From assembly GCF_000182925.2 (NCBI RefSeq), contig NC_026505.1:806001-870000 (forward strand): a DNA stretch of 64,000 bases, in the 5' to 3' direction. The translations under genes were made by a program, and so were the position numbers. The notes beneath the pieces were generated by a model. It made no database searches. It saw nothing but the letters and a program-made list of their open reading frames with translations, and was not told the origin of the DNA. Shown here piece after piece: positions 21,496 to 33,600 of this stretch (positions within the stretch are counted from its first letter, which is position 1; the number at the start of each line of letters is the position of its first letter). The stretch comes from Neurospora crassa OR74A (lineage: Eukaryota; Ascomycota; Sordariomycetes; Sordariales; Sordariaceae).

Positions 21496-24400
21496 CAACA
21501 GTAATTGAGATAGCAATAGCAAGATAGCAATAGCGATTGTGGTTGTTGTTGATTGGAGTTCCTTTATTTAGAGGTCGGGTACCAGAGTGCAAAACCTTCG
21601 ATTGGTGTAGCTCTAACTCGCTTATATAACGTTAGGCACTTAGTGGAGGCTGGGTGGGACCTTGGCACCTGTCAGATTGATTTTTTACAGTTCCTGTTAC
21701 AAGCCACTGTAGAATCTCGGTTTGTGGAGCAACGTCCCGGAGGATTTTCCCGCTCTACCTAAATTATCCAGCGTCCGCCTGGGTTTTCCTCACCTCTATC
21801 CTATGTATCTGCTTTCTTGGCACAATGAGGCGTAGATTCCTCACCTAGTCATATCAAGTCTGGATCCATGATCACAACATTCTACCCATCCATATCTTCG
21901 CTCACTATTCATGGTGAAAGTCCTGAGCCAAATCTCTCCTCGCGCCACCGCTGAGGTATATGTCGCATCATGGCCGAATGCACCTGGTCTAGGAGGTTGA
22001 ACGTACCATTCGCACAACCTTTGAAACACATCACTTGCGGAAGCACTATTTCCTAGCCACCGACTTCCAGGTACTTGCACCAATATTATCACTCGAATAC
22101 GGCGATATCCTCTCTTTGCGTCCCCTCGTTATACTCAAGCTAACATTCCGCTACGCAATACTGAACAGTGAGTAACTTGAAGGTGTTTGTGAGTAGGTAT
22201 ATGTTGGGGAACCGTGGGACGACGAGGGGGTGTTTACTTGAAGTTTAAGATGACACAGAACTACTTGCTCGATCCTTTTACACCGAATGTAGGAGTGTAC
22301 ACGGGTGCCTTTTACTTTCATAGAGTGGAATCCCTCAATGGGAATTCTGGCAAAGGAGAAAACTTTCTGGTGTAGAAGCTTCCGGAACAAACAGCTGAAA
22401 GCCAGCGTGGCTGAGAGCTGAGAAAAAGAAAAGGAAAAAAAGGGCAGCGAAGAAATTTTACAGACACCAGTTTCCAGGACGGATCGGAATCTGAACTTCC
22501 ATACTGAGTTGGTTTCTTGGGATGTACCTACTCTTCGAGGAAGCGAAAGTAGAGAAGTCTGGGGACTGAGGGAGAAGAGGGTTCGGCAAGGAATGAGAAG
22601 GGCGACGGCGTAGGGAAATTGAGAAGAAATCGGAGGAAGGATGGACTTGAGGCTTGGGGCTGCGTTGGCGATCTCATGAAGGGGATGTCCTTCGTTTGCT
22701 ACAAAAGGCATGACCATCTTCCACGCCTTTCATCTGGTGAGACACTAGCGGATTATGGCCTACGTCTCTCTCTCTCACGAGGTGAAGGAAGATGCAGAGC
22801 GGATCGAGGCTAGTAGTGGGAACGGGGACAGGGATAAGGATGGAGGTGGTAGGGAAAAACACATTTGGATGTTTTAGTGTGATGTGGAGGAGGCAAAGGT
22901 GAAACGGGTCTGGATGCTCAAGATAGTACTGAGCGACATCTTAGGTTCTAAACCGAGGGGTATGAGAGGTGATGCCAGGTACCGTAGAAACTCGGTCAAC
23001 TGGCACAACCAAATCCCGCTTCGAGCGCCCGACAGTAAGCACAGGAAGCAGCATACTCGTGTACATATGTCCCGCCCAGTTAGTGAAGGCTCTACAGTAC
23101 TAGTCAACACTATCCTGCCTGCGTTCCAAAGCACAGGCTCGGACTTGAGCACCACAGATCTTCCTGTACTAAGTGCATGTCCTTCGTTTTGCCAGTTGAC
23201 CCAGTTTATACGGTAGTCTAGGTGTATACCAAACTAATCTGAAGGTGTTTACTGATTTGCAAAAGTCCCTTCGAGAAGGGAATCTCGGAGTGTCTGAAAG
23301 GCCGGCGTAATGCTGGTGATTGATCGTGGAGAGAATGAGACTCGCCCTGGAGGTTCATCTTGGTGTCGGCCCGACGGGGGTTTCACGTCAGAGGCCACTC
23401 AGCGCGGCAATGGCGTCCTCCCCCGCGCCTTCCATCAGAATGGGAGTCTGCCGCATCTCGTCCCCAACCCATTCATCGGCCGGTCATGGTCACGGGAGGT
23501 CGCCGGATTGAATCTGGCAGGCACAGCCCCTTGAAGGATTCTGCCTGACGCAGGCACCCGCTCGGAGATGGGATGAATATGCTCCGCTCCGGGTCCTCTG
23601 AGAGCAAATCCATAGGTTGTATTGGGTTTTCTTCTTCCACAGTGATATTTTCAGTGACCCGGGTTTAGGCTTCGGCGCTGGAATTGGCAATATTCTTGAT
23701 TTTTTTTGTCAATGATGTCTCCCTGGGTAAACTGGCAGACATACCTTCCACCATGAAGACGACTGTGCAAATGGAAGGTGCCGACGTCGGTCTCACCCAC
23801 TTCTGCACTTCGGTTGTGCAGGTACCAGATGCTTGTGCTTTTCTCCCGTGTCTTCCAGGCTTCTTCCTTTTTTTCTTTTTTTTCTTCTCTTTCCGGCGTA
23901 TCACGACCTCGCCATCACGACAGGTATAGACTTTGCAAGCCCCTATGTTTGGAATCTGCGGCATCTCATTGCTAACTACCGAGTCTCTTCTCTACCTTCT
24001 TTGTCGCCCAAGTCTACACGCCTTGACCTCCCTGCCGCTTCTCAAGTTTAAACCCATTCCTTCAAGGCCGGAAACGCACCCATTGGGCACGACAACGGAC
24101 ACCCTGATCCGGCAACCGGCATCCGCTCTCAACTCCCAAGAACCAAGAAACAAAACACAAAGTCTCGGCCAAGTAATACAGCCAGTCTACAGACGCCACA
24201 TGTAGTTGGATCACGCCATGAGTCACGGGAGTCGGAAGGCTACGACGCGACGGATAAGCCAGAGTGGCAGCCCGAGGTCAGACCCAGACGCTGATGGCGG
24301 CTCGCGCCTAATTCAAGGTGGCCAAAAAGAAAAGGCCTGTCTCGCAAACAAGTCCAAGACATCTATGTCTGGCGCCCTGTCAAGAATTGCGTAACATTAC

Positions 24401-26625
24401 ACAACAGATACTGATTCGGAGCCTCTCATAGGTAGACACGCTTGGAAACACCCCTTTCCCACCTAACGATTCACAACCGCCCTCGACCATCGTCCCTCTA
24501 TTGCCCTTCTCTCCCAAACTAGACTCCTGTGCTGATGCGGTGCGGCTTCCGAGATCTATGTCTCCCGTGCGCAAGTACAGTCAGAGACGTCATATGCAAC
24601 TCTGGTCGTTCAAACATATCCCATACAGACAGTCCATTTGCAAGTGTGGTATCTGATGTTGGGCATCGGGTCTTTAACACAGTAACACAAATGAACCACA
24701 AGTTCTTCGCTTCTAGTGGAGCAGTTCTCCTTTTCCATCATTGGCTTGTTTCTACCTTTTGCGGCTTTCTGTTTCACAGTATGAATCTTACCTATGTTTT
24801 TGAAAGGTCTCTTCAAAACAGATGCTACAGTGAGCATGAAGATAGTAACGGTTGAGCAAGATCACTTACTTGCAGACGCCCGCAAAAGGTGCAACAAGTG
24901 ACAGTGGATGAGGAGAATTCTGGAAGGGCATTCGATACGATCATGTATTTGAAGAGACATATCAAACGGTATATATGTGAGCCACCTCTCCATATCGTCA
25001 TATCGCATGTTACTTGCCAAATCCTATATACATTCTCCAGTCAGCTTCCTTTTTGGTAACCACAACAAAGTGTAGGGCGGAGGCCTAGACCTTGGCAGTA
25101 TCGCTGCAGAATGTGGTCTTCGTCTTACCAAAGATATTGATCGCACTCTTCCCGGATGACACCTGCTGGGATCCCCACGGCAAGTATTCAGCAGGCAAAG
25201 TTGCCGAGCTTGCCGCGAACAGTGATGCTTGATAGCTTGCAGAAGAGTGGTCGATGAATCAGATCACAGACATTGGTCTCACAAGAATCATCGTTGAAGG
25301 TGCGTCCCCGTCGCATTCCTTCTGCGGGATTATCGGCTGCGTCCGTGATGGATGGAAATGTGATTGTTTCGGAAGAGAGCACCAACAGACACAGATTGTC
25401 TGTTCAGCTACTCACCGGTTGAATGGTTGGGGCGGTCAAGGGCTTCTGGAGTCGCCTATGACTCTGCATCTGCAGGGTTGCGGTGTCTTGCATGGAGACG
25501 AGACCCCGATCTTCCACTTACCACGAGCCACCAGAATCAGATGTATCTGCAAAGAACGAACCTCGAAACCGGGAAATCATGATCTCTCTCTTAGCAATAA
25601 CTTCGTCACAAGGTCCCCAGTGTCTGTCTTATAAGATCCATGGAAAAAAGGCATTGGGTTCCGTCTATGTTTCACAGCGTTTCCCTGCTTCTCCCATGAT
25701 ATCCTCCTGATTGGCACTTACTGATCTTTTTACATAGCATATTACTATTGCCAGTGACATAATGATTGATGTTTTGGTGCTTCTGCTAGCCGTTAGTCAA
25801 CCCACAGATGCTCGCATGAAGCGTCGGTGTCTTGAGCCAGACAGTGTTCGCGAGTAGCGATCCTCCATATGCAGCCACAGATGCTGACTCGGATATAGAA
25901 ACGTATTCTCGAAGGGTGAACGGCCATCAAATTGGCCCTGGTTGTCAAGTGGAAGAGTTTGTACGATGCTCCGAAAACAGCACATCGGGTTACCAAAACC
26001 AAATCGATTAAGTGCCAGCCTAGGGCTGGTGGACTTCTGTCAACTCATGCGGTCAGCTATGGCTCGTAAAAGTCAACGATTTCCCTTACCAGAGCCGATC
26101 ACCAGCTGTGTCAGCTGCCGGGCTTGAAGTTCTTTGACCAACCATGCATGAACACATCGATGGCCTTGGAGAGCAGCCATGAAGCAGTTCCTTGACCACA
26201 AGGCCTCCGATGATGAAAACCATGGACTTCGAAAAAGGCCGGAATGTATTATGAGACAACAACTTTGGCTGGTCACATCTGAAGCCGCACTGGGTATTGA
26301 CCTCCGTCGGCTTCCGCGAGATATTGTCATACCCGGTCTCACGTGTCTTGAGGTGTGGTAAAGGCAAGCCACTTGGCCTTATTCCGCATCATAGTGGTAT
26401 GATGATGTTGTGGCTCCGCCTAATTTCATAAAAATACAGACCATGGATGTTGTTGGGCATCATCGCTGCGTTAGCGTACCATTCCATCGGTTTCTCGTCG
26501 AAGTTTGGGGAGGTTGAAAATGGGTTAAAGATGGAGCTCATCTCTGTCATTTCTGATAGATCTTATGGCCCAGAGATCTTCAACTTCGGTGATCCAGCCC
26601 CGGTTTCTATCAACCCACGGAGACT

Positions 26626-27762
26626 ATGACTTCACACGTGAGTATACCAGCCTCATTCATTGCTTCGTAGACAGTGCTAACATTTCCCAGGGCCATCACG
26701 CAAGGTCCACAACCAGCTTGCATGGCGACGGCTATGGTGAACGACATCATAGAAGCAGCGGCAGAGATTCCAAGCACAAGTCATCGTCAAAGAAAAGCTC
26801 GACCGCAACCTACAACTCTCAGTTTTCAGTCGAGCCTGTGTCCTTCCTGTTCTCGGTGATTGAATACGAGGTTTCCTACGGCAACTCGCCTGCCCCCAGG
26901 GATCAATGGGACAATACTTTGCCGCCGTTGACTAGAAATGGTTACCGGCTTAACAACGAAGCGCCTGTCTTTCGGTACAGAGATGGGATCGTCTCCGAAG
27001 CCCCCGAGTATGCGTGGCGCAGGTTGGTTGAGGGCCAACCTGGCGGGATCTACAGACATGAGCATGGCCAGTTCTTGGGTCAAGCTTTCCACTACAAGGC
27101 ACACAGCATATTTGCCTGCTCACCATGTCTCCCCTTCATCATTGCCGACGGAGACATATCCCTCTACAATAGCTACATGCGTAATGTGGGCGATCATGGG
27201 ACCAACACCTATGTCGAAGACTCGGCCCGCTGTTGGCACATGCTACACTTCGACCACAACAATGGCATTTCCCAAGCGAATGGTGAATCGTATGGGCACC
27301 CCTGGGTTGCTGGCAGGAACCCATCATGGATGCCATCTTTGGTACCTAAGGTGTTCAGAAACCACCAAGAGCCACAGACGCTGTCTCGAGGCCTTTCTGG
27401 AGAAATCTCCATCGTAATTGGTCTCATGGCCTTTCACAGTCCACCACGCTATCCTGGTTGGGTGTTTGAACAACAGCTGTGGACGCACAACTTATGGCAA
27501 GGGCCTAGCTCAGCACCAGTATACTGTGAGCCTCTCAAGTCATCGCCCGCATTTCATTTGACGATTCAACAACTGACCTTGATTAGACCCCCCTCAAGCT
27601 GACGCAATTCCCCGCGGGTTCCTGGTCCATGTGTGTCTGGATCTCTATCAAGCTCCCGGAGTATCCCCCGAACACTATAGTGAACATTACGCAGATCAGA
27701 CTGCAAGCATCAGTGAGTTTGAGGCTAATCGAGCATGGGTTCGAGATGTCGGGACCCATTGA
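26626..27762 (+). CDS. Unrecognised protein, 340 aa, three exons
   Basis: Exons 26626-26637, 26691-27525 and 27587-27762. Intron 1 (53 nt: gtgagt, GCTAAC branch, CCCAG) and intron 2 (61 nt: gtgagc, CTGACC branch, TTAG) both carry good signals. The frame is open through all three exons, and exon 3 (YYPPQADAIPRGFLVHVCLDLYQ...) reads as coding only after splicing. The ATG is 12 bases before intron 1; an in-frame TGA lies upstream. Residues 5-50 are His/Ser/Lys/Arg-rich and probably disordered; from about 55 the sequence is a compact, Trp/Tyr/His-rich domain (for example WRRLVEGQPGG, CWHMLHFDHNNG, YGHPWVAGRNP). I see no signal peptide, membrane segment or catalytic signature. I do not recognise the family and assign no function. 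Confidence 0.72.
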
Positions 27763-28257
27763 TGAGCCATCAGTCTTGTCACCATGTTGTTCTTCTTTCT
27801 TTCTTTTTCTCATGCCTTGTTGCACTTGTCTGTATCTCGATTTTCCTCTTTCATTCTTTTCTTGAGTCAGTATTCTTTGCATTTTGGTATTACCCCCGTC
27901 TGTTGCACCCATCAATACCACTCACGGCAGGCCGAGAAGTGGATGATGATCGTCTCTTGTTTACTTTACCCCTGACTGTTTACTACCTTAGTACTTACTT
28001 CCTTCTATCACGCGATGCCTGTGTCAGCCAGTCTTTTGTATATACTTTCTTTCCCCCACCTTTGCCGTAATGTTAGCCTGAAGTTGGGCTTGGACAAAGA
28101 GAGGGCTGGGCTGCTCGTCCAACCAATGTTCGGGGGCAAAAGGGGGGGAGGCCCTTTTTCATTCGGTACTACTACCTTGTGTTTCTTTATTGACTTTGCG
28201 GGCTTTTGAGCCTTATCGTGGAAATCGGTTGCATACGGTAACATAGGCCATCGAGAG

Positions 28258-28312
<55 letters not shown>

Positions 28313-28981
28313 GCATCCTGTCTTCCTTTAACGTTGCCAGTCTCCTGTACACGTGGGGGTCTGAAAAATAATTTGTTTTCCCTTTTCAGTTCCTCCACAG
28401 TAAAGGTGGAGACGGGTGGCTATAGGCATGCCAAATCAGGACCGCCCATCAATCCATCCTTGCACTCGAGGATGACGACCCGGGCACACTGATCTGATTC
28501 ACGCGTGTCCAACTTTTCCAACTTCTTCGACCACCACTTGACAGGACTGTGTTCATGCAGAAATATTATATCGAATATTGTTTGACATGGACGTCATGTT
28601 GCGGTGTGTGGCACCTACGCATCATCTACCTATAAACCAACCGCTTCTCCCTTCTACTTAGTCCATCCATGTCGTGTCAGGGCCATCATTACTATACATA
28701 CGCCATAAGTCTCTTCTCTCCTTTTACCCCATCTGTACATCGGAGCCACGACCTGGGATGTCGTTCTGGGTAGGGCATATCTCGTCGACCTGGGGGCAGG
28801 GACTGAGGACAGGCCAATGTGTTCAATGAGGCAGCCAGAATTAATACCTGTTCTGCGGCCGCTCCCTTTCATGCCCCACCCAGCTGGTAGGTAAATTGTA
28901 GGTTTTCTGTTCCACGATCTGTCGTTTGTTTTGAAGAAAAAAAACAAGGCTTCTTCTTGCCCGTATCCAAGTCCTCGTCGT
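27763..28981. other. Convergent intergenic region with T50 tract
   Basis: 1.2 kb between the unknown gene (plus) and AP-1 mu (minus). No supportable gene. It contains the long poly(T) run described separately. Confidence 0.5.
28262..28311. repeat. Poly(T) tract, 50 bases
   Basis: An uninterrupted run of 50 T. On the other strand this is a poly(A) of similar length to the A44 tract at 21.3 kb; the flanks of the two are not alike. Confidence 0.9.
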
Positions 28982-30297
28982 TCATACCGCGTCGGGCAAT
29001 CTGACGGCGATATCTCCTGACTGCGTAATGTACCTGACCCAAGGCAAGGAGGGGTATTGTAGCTGTTTCAAATCGTCAGTAACTAGCAGCCACAGGTGCT
29101 AGAAGAAACATGGGTAAAGAAAGAAAAAAAAAAGTCTTACCTTTGGCTCCGTAATCTTCAAATACCGCACCTGAATCCCACTCGTGGTGAAATATGGAAT
29201 CTCAAACTTGACCTGAATCGGCCTCTTGGCTCCTTTCCCGGGGGCACCGACACCACCCATACTGCCACCAAATCCACCCGTCATGCCACCGCCGTGCTCA
29301 TCGTCGCCCCTCACACTAGGAAGACCCAGCTCCGCGCGCATCAAAAACTCCTTGCCGCCACCAAACTGCTTGATCTTCCACACGATGGCACTCTTCTCGG
29401 GCGCGTAGTGCACGCTCCCCACGTTCGTCCGGAACCGGGGCGTGTCGGCGTCGTCGGGGACCGGCACAATGATCTCCACGTTGTTGGCCGTCGAGCGGCG
29501 CTTGAACTGCGCGCGCGCTTTGAGCATGTACTCGATTCGCGAACCGGAGTGGGACTCGACCACGCACTCGACCCAGATCAGGGGTTTGACTTGGGTGTTC
29601 AAGCGGTACGACATGAGCTCGAACTCGCCGTCGGGCGGGATGAAGGAGATGGTGCGGTCGTTTTCGAAGCGCGACAGGCGTACGCACTGGTGGAACTTGA
29701 CGTCTTCCATCTCAATGGCCTTTCCCCGCGTGGTGCGCCCCGTGGTCTCGAACATGACTTTGTCGTTTAGGCCCAGGCGCAGCTCGGGCATGCCGGAGAG
29801 GTAGCACTTCATTTTGATGGCGCCGAGGATTTCGGAGCGCAAGACGTTGCCGTTGGCCGAGACCAGCAGGTTGAGGGATTCGATCACGTCGAGGAACACT
29901 TCGTTCTTGCGGTAGCGGATGCCTTCGGATCGCCATGAGACGGCGTTGGTGACGGCGATGGGCGGGCGCGCTTGGATTTCGAGCTTGTGCGACTCTTGGG
30001 TGATGTACTCCTGCAGGATCTTGGACTCGGTCGTTTGCGGGTAGCCGAAATCCATCATCTCGTCCAGGAGCTCGTAGATGATGACGAAGTTGTCCCGGAT
30101 CGATTCCTCTTCCAACGCTTTGAAGTACTCGGTGAAGACCTCGACGATCTTGTGCAGGAAGAGCAGGATCTCGGCGGCGTTGGTGTTGCGTTTTGTGAGG
30201 GCGAGAAGGTACAGGTTATTATGGCGGATGTAGAGGTACTATATATATTAAATGACCGAAGAAAGTGTTCAGCAAATCTGTGGCCCAAGAGGTTCTC

Positions 30298-30338
<41 letters not shown>

Positions 30339-30624
30339 GTGGACGACGACGACGACGGGCTTGTAGATAACATACGTTGATACCCTCGTGGGAAAAGCAT
30401 GGTGGTACGGCGGACGACTCTTCTTCGGCTTCGCTTAATAGAATAGGGAACTTTTCGACGGCCGACATGGGAATATCACCGCGGTAGTTACGGGCAAGGA
30501 GGGTCTAAGTGAGGGCGCATTGGGCGGTCAGCTTTGGATGCTTTGCTGTGGACTTTGCGACACCACCAGATGAGCATTTTCCCACCTTGCCCTTGAGATC
30601 TAGAAAGAAAATGGCGGACGCCAT
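28982..30624 (-). CDS. apm1: AP-1 clathrin adaptor complex mu subunit
   Basis: Medium chain of the AP-1 adaptor, which sorts cargo (YxxPhi signals) into clathrin vesicles at the trans-Golgi/endosome. Exons (minus): 30624-30586, 30504-30376, 30238-29141, 29062-28982; introns are 81, 137 and 78 nt, all phase 0. The protein is 448 aa, the usual family length. The longin-type N-terminal domain begins MASAIFFLDLKGK and continues LLARNYRGDIP and HEGIN-YLYIRHNNLYLLA across the second intron, then FLHKIVEVFTEYFKALEEESIRDNFV. The mu homology domain starts near SWRSEGIRYRKNEVFLDVIES and ends LPWVRYITQSGDIAVRLPDAV, as in AP-1 mu chains. A Gly-rich insert (HGGGMTGGFGGSMGG) sits near residue 385. Exon joins reproduce conserved sequence exactly, so the model is firm. 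It is divergent from Opi1 across a long spacer. Confidence 0.96.
30302..30337. repeat. CAG/CTG trinucleotide repeat inside AP-1 mu intron 2
   Basis: Twelve uninterrupted CAG units on the plus strand. The AP-1 mu transcript is minus, so the pre-mRNA carries CUG repeats within the 137-nt intron 30239-30375. Flanking GAC/CGT-type triplets follow. Confidence 0.9.
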
Positions 30625-33600
30625 GGTAAGCTGTGGTGTCTGTTGTTGTCTGAGGAGATTGAGTGTAGAGAGTTGTTGTTGTCGTCGTCGGCGTCGTGGT
30701 CGAGGAGAAGGTGTTGACGGAAACGGAGGAGGGGCACTGGTAATACAAGGCGCAAGCTACGATTAGGGGGGGTAATCGAGTATGGTAGGCGCGAGCGCCA
30801 AAAGTGAGTTCGAACTCGGTTCGTCAATGGGCTATAACATGCGCCGTAGGTGGTTGAAATCCTGTCGAGGAGCTGAGGGTCAAGAACTGCAAACAAAGTA
30901 TCACAGTCGTTGTTGTTTATCAAAGGTGTAGCGCGGGCAAGCCACGATACCTATCCTGCAACTGAAGACGAGTGTGTGCAGTTGTCGCTATCAATACGTC
31001 GCGACAAGTGGTGACATGGAAGCGATGGTGCATCCAGATCTCGAAAAGCACAGGCCAAGAACACCCTGGCGGCCAGCAATGCCACTGCAGCCCAGAACAG
31101 AGCTCACAGCACCAAGCAGCAATGCCAAGCACTCGTGGTCAGCGAGCTTCCGCCCCTTTGTGACAAGTCTCGACGTGGAACCTTCTTCAGCTCCAGCTGT
31201 CGGTCAGCTGGTCCCCGTAGCCTTGCCAGGCTCGCTAAGTCACATCCACACCCAAGAGGGAAAGGCTTGGTAAGTCTTGGCAGGGTCGAAGGTGAACATT
31301 TTCCATTCCATCATGATGCTGCCATTTCATTTCCGTGACGGGAGCATCATCAGAGAATCGGGGTTAATTGGTCTCCAGTCCAGCTGCTCGAGCTCTCTAG
31401 GTCATCGTCGTCGGCGCAAGACCCAACAACTCAAGTGTTCCGATGGAAGGAAGTGGGGCAGACTTTCGACTCTCTTTCCCATCGGCCCCAGCTGAACTTT
31501 TGTCCGTCTTTCGAGAAAGAAAAAAAAAAGAAAAGGTCTGTGCTTCTCTGGCAGATCCACCCAAAATTCCTCCGCTCCTCGCAAGTATTTTAGAGAAACC
31601 CTTCCGTCGTTTTCAATCTTGCACCTTTTTCTCCTCTTTTTTTTTCTTCAACGCGTCCTCAGACAGTGCCGAACATCGCAAATGCACATCGGCTCCGGCA
31701 TTCTGTCGGGGTTCGAACCGTGTCCTATGGTGATTCTGCGATTTCGCGACGCGGAGAAGAAGGGGATTGATTTCTTCAAATGGCTCCATAAGAGCTGCCC
31801 ATGTATGTTGTCTGCCTTTGGGAAGATGACCAAAATTACTAGGGCGGCGTCAGAGGTTCCACACATTCCATCATCGTAGAAGTTGTTTTTTTTCTTGGTG
31901 TTTTGAACCTTTTTGTGTGTCTTGACGTTGATCGTTGTGTCGCGCGCAAAGCGCTATATTTTATTATCGTTTTACGCCGTCGGACACCCACCCACCCGTG
32001 TTGCGGTCTGTCCACGCCGGCCGGCCGGTAAATCTTGTGTTTGGGATCGGAGCAGCCATTCCTTCGTTCCTTGGCCGGAGGGGACGGATGACGGACGAAA
32101 ACTTGGAAGCGGACCTGTTCAGTCGGCCCGTTGCACTCGACATGCTCTCACTCTCCGGTTGATTAGTGATCGATATCACCACACACACACTGCCGAAAGT
32201 CAATGCCGGAGTCGGTGCCGCAGTCAGGAGCGTTTCACCGGCTCAGCTCCCAAGAAACGCCAAAATCCGCACGTGATGATCAGCTAGTGCTCATGGTGCT
32301 CCCAATCCCGTGGCGCTGGTAGTGGTGGTTTTTTTCGTTCCTCGCCGGCGTGAGCCAGTCGACCAGTCGTGCCAGCCATGCCAGGCAGCTACGCAGTAGA
32401 CTGATATGTGTCTCTGGACGAGACATCCCATCTCGGCAGCTTCACCGAGTCAACGTCTTTTCCCCCTTATTTTGTTTTCTTTCTTTTTTTCTCCCTCTTG
32501 TTCCTCGCTTGATTAGTGCGGCTGGACCCCTGGACCCTTATTTTCGGGGAGAGCAAGACAACAAATCCGCAACATAGGAAATTCAAATGGGAGTTTGAAT
32601 GTCAGGAACGCCTACAATCACGATGTTCCGGAATGCGGATTTATCCAACAACCCGCCACTAGCGGTATTGACCGTGTCCGGAAAAGCCTGAAAGGCTGCC
32701 TGCTGGTGTGGACATTAGTCTCGCCAGTGTAGTCGTGGGGATGGATTGGTGTAGTGTAGGAGCTTCGATATGGTGCAGGGAAACAGAAAGTGGCCGTGGG
32801 AGAACCGACAGTCTTTCGCCTTGCATGTGATGGTGGATCGACAGGCTATCCCTGGGACTGCGACAAAGGGTTTGCAAACTAGACTAGTCTCTCTTCCGTT
32901 TTGGTGGCTTAGGTCCGTTTATTTTACCTAACACATGCTGGATACGATGGGCGGTTTTGCCCCAAGTCGCCAAAAGTTGCTGTCTTGGAAATAAGATTTG
33001 GTCAAAAGTACGGGCGGTAAGACGGTACGAGACTTGGAGGTGTGAACCCGCTATATAAGTTGTGATGAGCCAGTACGTCTGGTGATTGACAGTACATCAG
33101 TTGTTCAGTTGTATAGATCATCAACATCGCTGTTGGCGATCGGCAAGCACAGACAGATACCGTTGCAGTTGGCAGATGTCTGCTATTACTATATCCATGT
33201 TGCTGGAATTGTTGGGATGCAGTTAGTGAGATGATGCCGATCGTGCCGTTCGAGGCTCGTCATCATCAATTCACATGCTCTCCAAGGCCATGTTTGTGTG
33301 CTGTCTCTTTCTCCCACCCCCGTTTCGCCAGTCCCGTTTTCGTGGTATGTGGTTCCAAAAACAGAGGGCCTCACACTGTTAGTGGTACTTGGACTCGACG
33401 GCGATCGATTGTTGGTAGCCAATATTCATGGTAACGTGGTAGGATTGACGGCCAAGGGAGGGACAACAGTGCCAAAGGCAACGTTTGAAAGTCAAGAAGG
33501 GGTCAAGAGGACGAGGGATTCGCGATAGCAACAAAAACAGCAACAAACCTCACAATGAATGGCCTCCTTTGCGCCTTTACCCCCAGCCCAGCAGTACCCA

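Larger units (their letters stand above)
20852..26625. other. Gene-poor region, 5.8 kb
   Basis: I can support no protein-coding gene here. Open frames up to 188 codons exist (for example minus strand 22151-22717), but none shows a recognisable domain, splice-linked neighbours or convincing composition. A cluster of simple sequences sits at 21290-21540 (see separate entries). The rest has ordinary base composition without RIP-like AT saturation, so it is not an obvious transposon graveyard. Confidence 0.5.

Noticed and set aside
22151-22717. 188-codon minus-strand ATG frame in the gene-poor region
   Set aside because: Starts with ATG but is Ser/Pro/Phe-rich without a domain, neighbour or intron support; possible but not supportable.
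25188-25385. Short minus-strand frame with plausible codon use
   Set aside because: 65 codons, no partner exons or domain; too little to call a gene.
31700-31735. GGTTCGAACC resembling a tRNA T-arm/B box
   Set aside because: No matching acceptor or anticodon stems can be drawn around it; it is a chance palindrome.
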